NCBI RefSeq assembly: GCF_900106665.1
Contig: NZ_FNNA01000001.1
Span: 682,001 to 746,000 of the forward strand
Length of the DNA: 64,000 bases
Source: Paracoccus sanguinis
GTDB lineage: Bacteria; Pseudomonadota; Alphaproteobacteria; Rhodobacterales; Rhodobacteraceae
Direction: 5' to 3'
The notes beneath the pieces are model-generated. The model saw nothing but the letters and a program-made list of their open reading frames with translations. It did no database searches and had not been told where the DNA came from. The position numbers and the translations under genes were made by a program. Below are positions 49,098 through 57,958 of this stretch, piece after piece (the first letter of the stretch is position 1; every line of letters starts with the position of its first letter).

Positions 49098-50419
49098 TCA
49101 GGCGGCGGCCAGCATCGGGCGCCGGTCACGGGCGTTGGCGAGGGCGAACACCACCATCGCCAGCGCCGAGATCGCCGCGGGCACCGCGAAGATCAGGAAG
49201 TTCTCGCGCAGCGGCAGTTGCTGGGCGAGCAGCACCCCGCCCAGCGTCGGCCCGACGATGGCGCCGACCCGGCCCACACCCGACGCCCAGCCGAGGCCCG
49301 AGCCCCGCACCGACAGGTCGTAAAGCTGCGCCACGCTCGCATAGAGCAGGATCTGCGTCCCGATGGTCGTGGCACCAGCCACGAAGATCAGCACGAAGAG
49401 CAGCGTGGCCGAGGGGGCAAAGCCGATCAGCCCGATCGACACCGCGGCCAGCGCGAAGAACGCCACCACCACCCGCGGCAGTCCGAAGCGGTCGCCCAGC
49501 CGGCCGCCGGCAATCGCGCCGATCATGCCGCCAAAGTTGAGCGAGAAGAGGCTCAAGAGGCTCGCCTTCTCGGCGTAACCGACCTCTTGCAGCAGCTTCG
49601 GCAGCCACGACGAGAGCAGATAGACGAGCAGCAGGCAGCAGAAGAACGACACCCACAGCATCACCGTGCGCAACGCCCGGTCATGGCGGAAGAGCTCGGC
49701 CACCGAGGCGGACTTACCCTTGCTTTCGGTATAGACGAGCTGCGCGTCGGCCGGCACGGTCGGGTCGATCCGCGCCAGGATGCGGCGTGCCTCGTCCTGC
49801 CGGCCCTGACGGATCATGAAGCCGAGCGACTCGGGCAGCCGCCACAGGATCAGCGGCAGCAGCGCGAGCGGCAGGGCGGCGACGAAGAACATCGGCTGCC
49901 AGCCGAAGCTGGGGATTAGCCCGATGCCGAGCGCGGCGGCCACCATGCCGCCCACCGAGTAGCCCGAGAACATGATCGCCACCATCGTGCCGCGCAGGCG
50001 CTTGGGGGCGTATTCGTTCATCAGCGCGACGGCGTTGGGCATCAACCCGCCGCAGCCGAGGCCGGCGATGAAGCGGAACACCTTGAACTGCTCGGGCGTC
50101 TGGGCAAAGCCGGTCAGCACCGTCGCCGTGGTGAACAGGGCGAAGCTGATCGCCACGCCCTTCTTGCGGCCGATCCGGTCGGCGAGCGAGCCGAGCACCA
50201 GCGCGCCGAACATCATCCCGAACAGCGCCCAGGCCTGCAGCGCGCCGGCCTGCGGCTTGGTCAGGCCCCATTCCTTGATCAGCGTCGGCAGCACCGTGCC
50301 GGCCACGAACACGTCATAGCCGTCCACGATCAGCAGGATGCCGCAGAGCGCCACCACCATCCATTGAAGCGGCCGAACGGGCTTCGGTCGATCGCCGCAT
50401 TGACGTCCAGGGTTCTCAT
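49098..50419 (-). pseudogene. benK: Aromatic-acid/H+ symporter (MFS, BenK/PcaK-like), apparent frameshift
   Basis: The family N-terminus is encoded from ATG 50419: MRTLDVNAAIDRSPFGRF. Then the frame reads into a stop, while the rest of the transporter (MVVALCGILLIVDGYDVFVA onward, 420 residues, 12 helices) continues in another frame from about 50360. A single missing base within 50361-50368 (TTCAATGG where TTCCAATGG would restore frame) explains this. GGAGGAGG lies before ATG 50419. The DGYD and GxLADRxGRK-type motifs (GSLADRIGRKKGV) are intact. ATG 50360 might still start a protein lacking about 20 cytoplasmic residues. A sequencing error is also possible. Confidence 0.75.
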
Positions 50420-50466
50420 CTTCGGGGTTTCCTCCTCCCAGTTGGTCGTTGGGGGACTGGGCCGTT

Positions 50467-51261
50467 TCAGCCCAGATCGCCCCCGGCCACCGGCAGGATG
50501 CTGCCGGTGATGTATCCCGCCTCGTCCGAGGCGAGGAACAGGATGGGCGCCACCTGTTCGTCGATGGTGCCGTAGCGGTGCAGAAAGGCCGACTGCGTCA
50601 CCTGCGCCACGACCTCGGCCATCCACGCGCGCTCGGCGTCGCTGTCGCCCTCGGCGTTGCGGGGGACGCGGCGGGGCGGGGCCTCGGTGCCGCCGGGGGC
50701 GGTGGCCACCACGCGGATGTTCTGGTCGGCCAGCTCCATCGCCAGCGACTGGGTGATGGCGTTGATCCCGCCCTTGGCCGCCAAATAGGGCACGCGGTGG
50801 ATGCCGCGGGTGGCGTTCGACGAGACGTTGACGATGGTGCCGCCGCCCCGCGCGGAGAGATGCGGCAGCACCGCCCGGCAGCAGTAGAGCGTCGGCATCA
50901 GCGAGCGGCGGATCTCGGCGTCGATCTGCTCGGGCTCGAAGGCCGAAAACGGGCGCATGCGGATCGCGCCGCCGACGTTGTTGATCAGGATGTCGAGGCC
51001 GCCGAAGCGCTCGACCGCGTGGGCCATGGCCGCCTCGGCCCCGGCGTAGGTCTCGAGATCGGCGGTGAAGGCTGAGGCCTCGCCGGCGCTGCCGGCCGCC
51101 TCGGCCGCGACCTCGGCCACGAAATCGGCGCGGTCGACCAGCAGCACGTGCCCGCCCTCGGCAGCGACGCGCAGCGCAACGGAACGGCCGATGCCCTGGG
51201 CCGCGCCGGTGACGACCAGCACCTTGCCCGCGAACCGGCCCGCAAACACGGCGCCGCTCAT
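50467..51261 (-). CDS. benD: Benzoate cis-diol dehydrogenase
   Basis: A 264-residue SDR with VVTGAAQGIGRSVALRVAAE, NNVGGAIRMRPFSAFEPEQI, and the BenD-type active site NVSSNATRGIHRVPYLAAKG, in which Tyr-x-x-x-Lys is conserved. It oxidises 1,6-dihydroxycyclohexa-2,4-diene-1-carboxylate to catechol with release of CO2. It overlaps benC by ATGA. It is intact and 47 bp before the transporter. Confidence 0.9.
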   Translation of the reverse strand: MSGAVFAGRFAGKVLVVTGAAQGIGRSVALRVAAEGGHVLLVDRADFVAEVAAEAAGSAGEASAFTADLETYAGAEAAMAHAVERFGGLDILINNVGGAIRMRPFSAFEPEQIDAEIRRSLMPTLYCCRAVLPHLSARGGGTIVNVSSNATRGIHRVPYLAAKGGINAITQSLAMELADQNIRVVATAPGGTEAPPRRVPRNAEGDSDAERAWMAEVVAQVTQSAFLHRYGTIDEQVAPILFLASDEAGYITGSILPVAGGDLG

Positions 51262-52304
51262 GCGGCGTCCGCGGTATCGGTGGCGGGGGTCGCGCCGGCG
51301 GGGGCGTTCGGGGTGAACTTCTCGTAGTGGAAGTTCGCGGGCGCGATGCCGGTCGTGTCGAGATGCCGGCGCACCGCATCCACCATCGCGGGCGGCCCGC
51401 AGAGATAGAGGTCGAAGCCGCCATCGGTCAGGTCGTCGGGCATATGCTGGGTCACCCAGCCCTTGCGCGGATGCGCCGACGCCTCGTCGGCCACCACGGT
51501 GCTGTAGGTGAAGTTCGGCAGCCGTGCCGCATAGGCCGCGATCTCGTCCTCGAGCACCAGATCGAGATCGCGGGTCACGCCATAGATCAGGTGGATCTTC
51601 TGGGTCGAGCCCGCCCGCGCCAGCACCTCGAGCATCGACAGGAACGGCGCCAGCCCGGTCCCGCCTGCGAGGAACAGAAGCGGCCGCACCGGCTCACGCA
51701 GGTAGAAGCTGCCCAGGGGGCCGGTCAGCTCGATCCGGTCGCCCACCGCGGCGCGCGACAGCCAGCCGCTCATCAGCCCGCCGGGGATGGTCTTGATGAC
51801 GAAGCCCACCCGCCCCTCGGCCGGCGCGGTGCTGAAGGAATAGCTGCGGTGATCGCCGCTGCCCGGCACGTCGATGTTGACGTACTGGCCGGGCAGGAAC
51901 ACCGGGGCCGCGCCGTCCACGTCGAGCTCCAGCACGATCGCCGCGTCCTTGTGCGGCGCGACCCGCGCGACGGTGGCGGCGAACTTCTGCTGGCCGGTCT
52001 TGCAGACGGTGGACGGCACCGGCACCGCCAGCACGCAGTCGCTGCTGACGGTCATCTGGCAGGTGAGGACCAGCCCCTCGGCGGCCTCGTCCTCGGTCAG
52101 GGCGTCCTCGATGTAGTCGTCGCCCAGGTCATAGCTGCCGCGCTCGGCCCGGCACTTGCAGGTGCCGCAGACGCCGTCCGAGCAATCCATCGGCAGGTTG
52201 ATCTTGGCGCGGTAGGCGGCGTCGAGCACCTTTTCCCCCGCCCCGCAGTCTATGAAGCGGGTCACCCCGTCCTCGAAGTTCAGCGCGATCGTATAGCTGG
52301 ACAT
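51258..52304 (-). CDS. benC: Benzoate 1,2-dioxygenase reductase (electron transfer) component
   Basis: A 348-residue reductase. The N-terminal plant-type ferredoxin has Cys ligands in CSDGVCGTCKC with the last in LTCQMTV. The FAD domain has DHRSYSFSTAP, and the NAD domain has LFLAGGTGLAPFLSMLEV and LYLCGPPAMVDAVR. It passes electrons from NADH to the BenAB oxygenase. GAGGAGGGG precedes its start; it is 30 bp after benB and overlaps benD. Confidence 0.92.
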   Translation of the reverse strand: MSSYTIALNFEDGVTRFIDCGAGEKVLDAAYRAKINLPMDCSDGVCGTCKCRAERGSYDLGDDYIEDALTEDEAAEGLVLTCQMTVSSDCVLAVPVPSTVCKTGQQKFAATVARVAPHKDAAIVLELDVDGAAPVFLPGQYVNIDVPGSGDHRSYSFSTAPAEGRVGFVIKTIPGGLMSGWLSRAAVGDRIELTGPLGSFYLREPVRPLLFLAGGTGLAPFLSMLEVLARAGSTQKIHLIYGVTRDLDLVLEDEIAAYAARLPNFTYSTVVADEASAHPRKGWVTQHMPDDLTDGGFDLYLCGPPAMVDAVRRHLDTTGIAPANFHYEKFTPNAPAGATPATDTADAA

Positions 52305-52334
52305 GGAACCCCTCCTCGGTCCGGTGCCCGGCGG

Positions 52335-52871
52335 TCAGACGTGATAGACGTCGATGACCTGCCGGATGTAGTCGTTCTTGAGGACGATCTTCTTGGCCGC
52401 GATCACCATCCCGTCGCCCTGACGGCGCAGGGTGACGAAGGTCGTGCCGAAGAACCGATCGGTGGTGTTGTAGCGCTGGCTGAGCGTGTGGAAGTTGTAG
52501 CGCACGTCCACCTCGTCGCCGCGATCGGCCAGCACCTCGACGTTCGTCACCGAATGGCTGGTGCGCGGCTCGGGGGTCGAGGCGCCCGAGCGTTCCGTCT
52601 CGATGCGGAACACCCGGTCCTCGAGCCCGTCGCGGTCGGGGTAGTACATCAGCGAGATCTGCGACTGCGGATCCTCGGTGATGCGGTCGTCGTCGTCCCA
52701 GGCCGGCATCCAGTAGCTCGCGTCAGGCGCGTAGCAGTCGAGCCACGCCTTTCACTCGCGATCGTCGAGATGGCGCGCCTCGCGGTAGAGGAAGGCGCAG
52801 ATGGCGGCGTGGGAAAAGCCGGGCTGGACGCTCTGGCTGGCGGCGGGGGTCATGGTGTCGATCCGGGTCAT
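52335..52871 (-). pseudogene. benB: Benzoate 1,2-dioxygenase small subunit with in-frame TGA
   Basis: The frame starts at ATG 52871 (ATGA overlap with benA), reads MTRIDTMTPAASQ and HAAICAFLYREARHLDDRE, then meets TGA at 52752-52754 (codon 40). Beyond it the same frame continues KAWLDCYAPDASYWMPAWDD to QVIDVYHV at 52335, as in normal BenB. The family has Trp (TGG) at the stop position (REW-x-x-WL), so one G-to-A change explains it. Residues from an internal ATG at about 52709 would lack the N-terminal helix. BenB is structural in the alpha3-beta3 oxygenase; without it activity is doubtful. Confidence 0.8.
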
Positions 52872-54244
52872 TCCGCGGCCTCCAGCATCTGGCCGGCGCT
52901 GCGGCGCTCGGTCTCGAGCGCGGACTGCATCGCCTCGCGCCAATAGGCGTGCTGACGCACGAACAGCCCCTCGTCCTCGGAGCGTTCGCCCGACAGCTGC
53001 GGGTTCAGCCCCATGCGGCGGGCGTTCTCGTCCGGCCCCTCGACCCACAGCGGCGCGCCGCGCGACATGTCGTTCCAGAGCGCGGCGGTGCCGGCATAGG
53101 CGGTCTGGCAGGCGCGGAACTCCTCGAGATCGTCCGAGGTGCCCATGCCCGAGACGTTGAAGAAATCCTCGTACTGACGGATGCGGGTGGCGCGGTCCTG
53201 GGCGCTTTCGCCCTTGGGGGCGAAGCAGAAGATGCTGACCTCGGTCCGGTCCACCGCCAGCGGCCGCACGACCCGGATCTGGGTCGAGAACTGGTCCATC
53301 AGGAACACGTTCGGGTAGAGGCCGAGGTTGCCGGTCTGGCCGACGATGAACTTCGCCCGTTCCTCGCCCACGCGGGCGGCGATCTCGTCGCGGTGGGCCC
53401 AGACCGGGCGCACCTCGGGGTTCATGGTGTTGGTCCACAGCAGGATGTGGCCGTTCTCGAACCCGTAGACGCCGGCGACCGATTTCGACCAGCCCGAGGC
53501 GTCCACGGCCTTGGTCCCCTCTTCCTTCCGGCGGCCCATGGTGGCCTGGTAATTCCAGTGAACGGAGCTGACGTGATAGCCGTCGCAGCCGTTCTCCATC
53601 TGCAGCTTCCAGTTGCCGTCGTAGATGTAGGACGAGTTGCCGCGCAGCACCTCGAGCCCGTCGGGCGCCTGATCGACGATCTGGTCGATGATCACGCGGG
53701 CCTCGCCCAGGTAGTCCTCGAGCGAAGGCGACTCCGGGTTCAGGCTGCCGAACAGGAAGCCCCGGTAATTCTCGAACTTCGCCACCTTCGTCAGGTCGTG
53801 CGAGCCGTTCTTGTTGAACTGTTCGGGATACTGGGTGGTCTTTTCGTCCTTCACCTTCAGCAGCTTGCCGGTGTTGGAGAAGGTCCAGCCGTGGAACGGG
53901 CAGGTGAAGCTGCCCTTGTTGCCGTGCTTGCGCCGGCAGAGCATCGCCCCCTTGTGGGCGCAGGCGTTGATGACCGCGTTCAGCGCGCCGGTCTTGTCGC
54001 GGGTGATGACGATCGGCTGCCGGCCGATCCAGGTGGTGTAGTAGTCGTTCACCTCGGGGATCTGGCTTTCGTGCGCCAGATAGACCCAGTTCGCCTCGAA
54101 GAGATGCCGCATCTCGAGCTCGAACAGGTCGGGGTTGGTGAAGATGTCGCGGCGGCAGCGGAACACGCCGGTCTCGGGATTGTCTTCGACGGCGGTCGCC
54201 AGCAGCTGGTCGAGATCGCGCGCCTTGTCGATGATCGCGGACAT
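52868..54244 (-). CDS. benA: Benzoate 1,2-dioxygenase large subunit
   Basis: A 458-residue Rieske oxygenase alpha subunit. Rieske ligands are Cys95, His97, Cys115 and His118 in CAHKGAMLCRRKHG to CPFHGW. The mononuclear iron site lies in ENGCDGYHVSSVHWNY. With BenB and BenC it dihydroxylates benzoate to the cis-diol. GGAGGAG precedes ATG 54244. It overlaps benB by ATGA. It is intact even though benB is not. Confidence 0.93.
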   Translation of the reverse strand: MSAIIDKARDLDQLLATAVEDNPETGVFRCRRDIFTNPDLFELEMRHLFEANWVYLAHESQIPEVNDYYTTWIGRQPIVITRDKTGALNAVINACAHKGAMLCRRKHGNKGSFTCPFHGWTFSNTGKLLKVKDEKTTQYPEQFNKNGSHDLTKVAKFENYRGFLFGSLNPESPSLEDYLGEARVIIDQIVDQAPDGLEVLRGNSSYIYDGNWKLQMENGCDGYHVSSVHWNYQATMGRRKEEGTKAVDASGWSKSVAGVYGFENGHILLWTNTMNPEVRPVWAHRDEIAARVGEERAKFIVGQTGNLGLYPNVFLMDQFSTQIRVVRPLAVDRTEVSIFCFAPKGESAQDRATRIRQYEDFFNVSGMGTSDDLEEFRACQTAYAGTAALWNDMSRGAPLWVEGPDENARRMGLNPQLSGERSEDEGLFVRQHAYWREAMQSALETERRSAGQMLEAAE

Positions 54245-54256
54245 GAGGTCTCCTCC

Positions 54257-54289
54257 CGGGGGCCGCGCCGGTTCGGGCGCGGGCCCCCG
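54257..54289 (-). terminator. Hairpin between catA and benA
   Basis: A 13-bp stem with a single-base bulge (CGGGGGCC-GCGCC / GGCGC-G-GGCCCCCG) and a 6-nt loop lies in the 90-bp gap between catA and benA, next to the benA ribosome site. It may tune the relative levels of cat and ben messages. Confidence 0.5.
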
Positions 54290-54334
54290 CTCAAATGTCG
54301 GGGATGTTCGGGGCGGGGTGCGGGTCGCGGGCCG

Positions 54335-55270
54335 TCAGGCGGCCGCGCGGCGCCGCTGTTCGTTGATCTGGTTGTCCACGCCGTCCACCAGCGCGGTCAG
54401 GTAGATGTCGAACTCGATCTCGGCGAACGGGCCGTTCAGGCCGTTGGCGTTGATGCTTTCGTCGTCGGTGCGCTCGTTGATCTTCGGCACCAGCCCCTCG
54501 CGGGTGGCATAGGCGAAGTCGTCGTCGATCAGCGGATCACCCTCGATGTTGATCTGGGTGGTCAGCTTGCGGTGGCCGTCGGCGCTGATGAAGAAGTGGA
54601 TGTGCGCCGGACGCTGCCCGTGCCGGCCCAGCGCCGACAGAAGCTTCTCGGTCGGGCTGCCGGGCGGCACGCCGTAGCCCGAGGGCAGGATCGACTGGAA
54701 CTTGTAGCGGCCGTTCTCGTCGGCATAGATCGTGCGCCGCATGTTGAAGGGCGCCTGCTGGCCGGTGGGATCGAAGTGCGAGTAGAACCCGCGGGTGTCG
54801 CAGTGCCACACCTCGACCTTGGCGCCGGGCAGCGGGCGGCCCTGGGCGTCGTGCACGACCCCGTGCATCACCAGCGTCTGGCCCTCGGCGGTGCCATCGT
54901 CGAGCCGCGCGAAGCCGGTCGATTCCGGGGCGCCCGCGACATAGAGCGGACCCTCGATGGTGCGGGGCGTCGGGTTCTCGATCCCCATCGCCGCGTCGAT
55001 GGCGTCCAGCCGCTCGTCGATGAAGTGATCGACGCCGAGACCGGGCGAGATCAGCCCCGCCTGCCCCGCCGCGCCGAGATCGTTCAGCCAGGCGACGCCG
55101 GTCCAGTATTCGTCGGGGGTGATGTCCAGATCGCCGATGGCACGGAACAGGTCCGACATCAGCCGGTGGGTGATCTGCTTCATCCGGTCGTTGCCGGTGT
55201 CGCTGTTCAGGCCGCTGAGTTCGCGCAGGAACGCCTGCACATCGGGGCGGTCGTAGATCTTCACGCTCAT
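54335..55270 (-). CDS. catA: Catechol 1,2-dioxygenase
   Basis: A 311-residue intradiol dioxygenase of usual length. The Fe(III) ligands are Tyr163 (GFYSHFD), Tyr199 (ILPSGYGVPP), His223 and His225 (PAHIHFF). The N-terminal helices form the dimer linker (FLRELSGLNSDTGNDRMKQI). It cleaves catechol between the hydroxyls to cis,cis-muconate. GGAGGAG precedes the ATG. It is 73 bp after catC and 90 bp before benA. Confidence 0.94.
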   Translation of the reverse strand: MSVKIYDRPDVQAFLRELSGLNSDTGNDRMKQITHRLMSDLFRAIGDLDITPDEYWTGVAWLNDLGAAGQAGLISPGLGVDHFIDERLDAIDAAMGIENPTPRTIEGPLYVAGAPESTGFARLDDGTAEGQTLVMHGVVHDAQGRPLPGAKVEVWHCDTRGFYSHFDPTGQQAPFNMRRTIYADENGRYKFQSILPSGYGVPPGSPTEKLLSALGRHGQRPAHIHFFISADGHRKLTTQINIEGDPLIDDDFAYATREGLVPKINERTDDESINANGLNGPFAEIEFDIYLTALVDGVDNQINEQRRRAAA

Positions 55271-55343
55271 GGGTTCTCCTCCGGTATGACGTGATCTTCT
55301 GGGGACGCGGGGGGCGGTTCCTCGGCCGGCCCCGCGCGGGATG

Positions 55344-55634
55344 TCAGCTGTCGTCCGCGCGGATGGCGGACGGGTGCCGCAGCAGCGGCATCACGGTGAT
55401 CTTCATGAAGGGAAAGAGCGGCAGACCCGACAGGATCTCGTGCAGCTCATCGTTGTCGGCGACGTCGAGGATGCTGACGTTCGCGTACTCACCCGCGATC
55501 CGCCAGATGTGGCGCCACTTCCCCGACGACTGCAGCGCCTGCGAATAGGCCTTCTCGCGGGCGAGCAGGTCGGCGCGCGCATCGGCCGGCAGGTCGCGGG
55601 GGATCGAGACATCCATGCGGACGTGAAACAGCAT
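55344..55634 (-). CDS. catC: Muconolactone delta-isomerase
   Basis: A 96-residue protein, the expected size. It has MLFHVRMDVSIPRDLPADAR, the SGKWRHIWRIAGEYANVSIL core and LSGLPLFPFMKITVMPLLRH. It converts muconolactone to 3-oxoadipate enol-lactone in the ortho-cleavage pathway. The ATG at 55634 follows an AGAGAGGA ribosome site. It begins 4 bp after catB ends. Confidence 0.92.
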   Translation of the reverse strand: MLFHVRMDVSIPRDLPADARADLLAREKAYSQALQSSGKWRHIWRIAGEYANVSILDVADNDELHEILSGLPLFPFMKITVMPLLRHPSAIRADDS

Positions 55635-55638
55635 CGGC

Positions 55639-56817
55639 CTATCCTCTCTTGCGGTCGAACCCGTCGCGGGCGAACGCCGCGACGCGGTCCTCGTCCAGCG
55701 CGATCCCAAGGCCCGGCCCGGTCGGGACGGTCAGGTGGAAGTCGCTGTAGTCCAGCGGCTCGCGCAGGATCTCTTCGGTCAGCAGCAGCGGGCCGAAGAG
55801 CTCGGTCCCCCACTGGAGCTGCGCGAAGGTGGCGAAGGCGTGCGCCGAGACGATGGTGCCGACTGCCCCCTCGAGCATCGTGCCGCCGTAAAGCCCGATC
55901 CCCGCCGCATCCGCGATCGCCGCCACCCGCAGCGCGGCAAAGGCGCCGCCCGACTGCTCGAGCTTGACGGCGAAGACATCGGCGCCGTGGACGCGGGCGA
56001 TCTCGAAGGCCGAGTCCGGGCCGGTGAGCGATTCGTCGGCCATGAGCGCCAGGGGGAAGCGGCGCACCAGCCGGCCCAGCGCCGACGCCTGCGCGACCGG
56101 CTGCTCGACCAGCTCGCAGCCCGCATCAGCCAAGGCCGCCATGCCGCGCGCGGCGTCCGCCTCGCTCCACGCCATGTTCACGTCGACGCGGACCGCGCCC
56201 CGCTCGCCCAGGGCCCGCTTGATCGCGGCCACGTGGGCGATGTCGTCGCTGAGCGGCCGCGCGCCGATCTTTAGCTTGAAGATGCGGTGCCGGCGCAGGT
56301 CGAGCATCCGCTCGGCCTCGTCGATGTCGCGGCCCGTGTCGCCCGAGGCGAGGGTCCACGCCACCGGCAGCCGGTCGCGGCGGCGCCCGCCCAGCAGCTC
56401 GCTGACCGGCAGTCCCAGCCGCTTGCCGTGGGCATCGAGCAGCGCCGTCTCGACCGCCGACTTCGAGAAGCGGTTCTCCTTCACCATCGACCCGACTCGG
56501 GCCATCAGCGCCTGCACCCGCGTGGCGTCCTGCCCGATCAGCAGCGGCGCCACATAGCGGTCGATCGCCAGCCTCATGCTTTCCGGGCTTTCGCCGCCAT
56601 AGGCGAGCCCGCCGATGGTGGTGCCCTCGCCGACGCCGGTGACGCCGTCGCTGCAGGTGATCCGGACCAGCATCAGCGTCTGGCCGTTCATGGTGGCGAC
56701 CGACAGCTTGTGCGGCCGGATGGTCGGCAGATCGACCAGCACCGTCTCGACCCGTTCGACGACGGGGGCGGCCAGTGCGGTGTCGGAGGGGGCGATGAGC
56801 TTGTTCATGTCGCCCAT
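55639..56817 (-). CDS. catB: Muconate cycloisomerase
   Basis: A 392-residue enolase-superfamily enzyme. It has RPHKLSVATMNGQTLMLVRI near the start, the catalytic Lys pair in RIFKLKIGAR, metal ligands in RVDVNMAWSE, the Glu in CELVEQPV and Asp in ALMADESLTG. It lactonises cis,cis-muconate to muconolactone. Start at 56817 or at the Met three codons later. It is the first gene of the cat-ben operon, with the LysR operator only 49 bp upstream. Confidence 0.92.
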   Translation of the reverse strand: MGDMNKLIAPSDTALAAPVVERVETVLVDLPTIRPHKLSVATMNGQTLMLVRITCSDGVTGVGEGTTIGGLAYGGESPESMRLAIDRYVAPLLIGQDATRVQALMARVGSMVKENRFSKSAVETALLDAHGKRLGLPVSELLGGRRRDRLPVAWTLASGDTGRDIDEAERMLDLRRHRIFKLKIGARPLSDDIAHVAAIKRALGERGAVRVDVNMAWSEADAARGMAALADAGCELVEQPVAQASALGRLVRRFPLALMADESLTGPDSAFEIARVHGADVFAVKLEQSGGAFAALRVAAIADAAGIGLYGGTMLEGAVGTIVSAHAFATFAQLQWGTELFGPLLLTEEILREPLDYSDFHLTVPTGPGLGIALDEDRVAAFARDGFDRKRG

Positions 56818-56865
56818 GTGACAGGCCGGCCACGAGTCGGTCCAACATCATTTGAATCTGCCGCG

Positions 56866-56880
56866 ATACCCTCAGGGTAT
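56866..56880. promoter_or_regulatory. CatR/BenM-type LysR operator
   Basis: ATACCCTCAGGGTAT is a perfect 15-bp palindrome that fits the ATAC-N7-GTAT site bound by CatM/BenM/CatR regulators. A further GTAT half-site follows at 56882-56885. It lies in the 135-bp gap between catB and the divergent regulator gene. Confidence 0.8.
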
Positions 56881-56952
56881 GGTATGGTGATCCGACACTT
56901 GCTGCGCTGCGCCGCGGCGAGGCTGCATACCCGTCGCAACAGGGATGACCGC

Positions 56953-57867
56953 ATGGACCTGCGCCAGCTTCGCTACTTCGTCGCGGTCGCCCGCGAGCGC
57001 AATTTCACCCGCGCGGCCGAGCAGTTGCACATCGCCCATCCCCCGCTGAGCCGGCAGATTCAGCTGCTGGAGGAGGAGTTGGGGGTGGAGCTGTTGTCGC
57101 GCAGCGCCCGTCCCGTGCGGATGACCGAGGCCGGGCGGCTCTTCTACGAACAGGCGCTGCAGATCCTCGGCCGGGTCGAGCAGATGGCCGAATCGACCCG
57201 GCGCGTCGGCCGCAACCAGAACCGGGTGCTCTCGATCGGCTTCGTGCCCTCGACGCTCTACGGCGGTCTGCCGGGGCTGGTCCGCAAGCTGCGCAGTCGG
57301 GCGCCGACGCTCGACATCCAGTTGCTCGAGATGCTCTCGACCCAGCAGATCGCCGCGTTGAAGGAGGGGCGGATCGACATCGGCTTCGGCCGGTTGCGCC
57401 ACGCCGACCCCGGGGTGGCCAGCACGACCCTGCGCGAGGAACGGCTGACCGTCGCCCTGCCCCGCGCCTGGCCCCTGTCGGAAACCTCGGCGCCCATCCC
57501 GCTCAAGGCCCTGGGGGGACGGAAGCTGATCATCTACCCGAGCGAGCCGCGGCCGAGCTATGCGGACTTCGTGCTGACGCTGCTGCGCGAGGCCGAGGTC
57601 GGGCCGATCGAGGTGCAGGAGGTGCGCGATATCCAGACCGCCCTCGGCCTCGTCGCCGCAGAGGCCGGGGTCTGCATCATCCCGATGTCGGCCCGGCAGA
57701 TGCGGTCGGACGTAGTGTTCCGCCCGGTGGCCGACCCGCAGGCGACCTCGCCGGTGATCCTCAGCCACCGGGCCGGCGACGAATCCGCGACGCTCGACAT
57801 GGTGCGCGAGATCATCGACGAGATCTACGCCGAAGCCCCCCCGTGGCTTGACCCTTCGCCCGTGTGA
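56953..57867 (+). CDS. catR: LysR-family regulator of catechol/benzoate genes (CatR-like)
   Basis: A 304-residue LysR regulator. The helix-turn-helix is MDLRQLRYFVAVARERNFTR through PPLSRQIQLLEEELGVELLS. The effector domain has NRVLSIGFVPSTLYGGLPGL and EVRDIQTALGLVAAEAGVCI, as in CatR/BenM, which respond to cis,cis-muconate. ATG 56953 is chosen since the domain starts there, although the frame extends far upstream. It diverges from catB across the operator. Confidence 0.9.
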   Translation: MDLRQLRYFVAVARERNFTRAAEQLHIAHPPLSRQIQLLEEELGVELLSRSARPVRMTEAGRLFYEQALQILGRVEQMAESTRRVGRNQNRVLSIGFVPSTLYGGLPGLVRKLRSRAPTLDIQLLEMLSTQQIAALKEGRIDIGFGRLRHADPGVASTTLREERLTVALPRAWPLSETSAPIPLKALGGRKLIIYPSEPRPSYADFVLTLLREAEVGPIEVQEVRDIQTALGLVAAEAGVCIIPMSARQMRSDVVFRPVADPQATSPVILSHRAGDESATLDMVREIIDEIYAEAPPWLDPSPV

Positions 57868-57958
57868 GTGCGGGCCAAGGGTTGACCGCGGTGCACGGGG
57901 CGGCGATGCCTGCGCCGCCTGCACCGCAGGCGTTAGCACCGCGGGCGAAGGGGCCGGC

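Noticed and set aside
52752..52754. TGA in benB as a selenocysteine codon
   Set aside because: The position is Trp in the family and not a redox or active-site residue, and no selenocysteine insertion hairpin is evident after it; a nonsense change or sequencing error is simpler.
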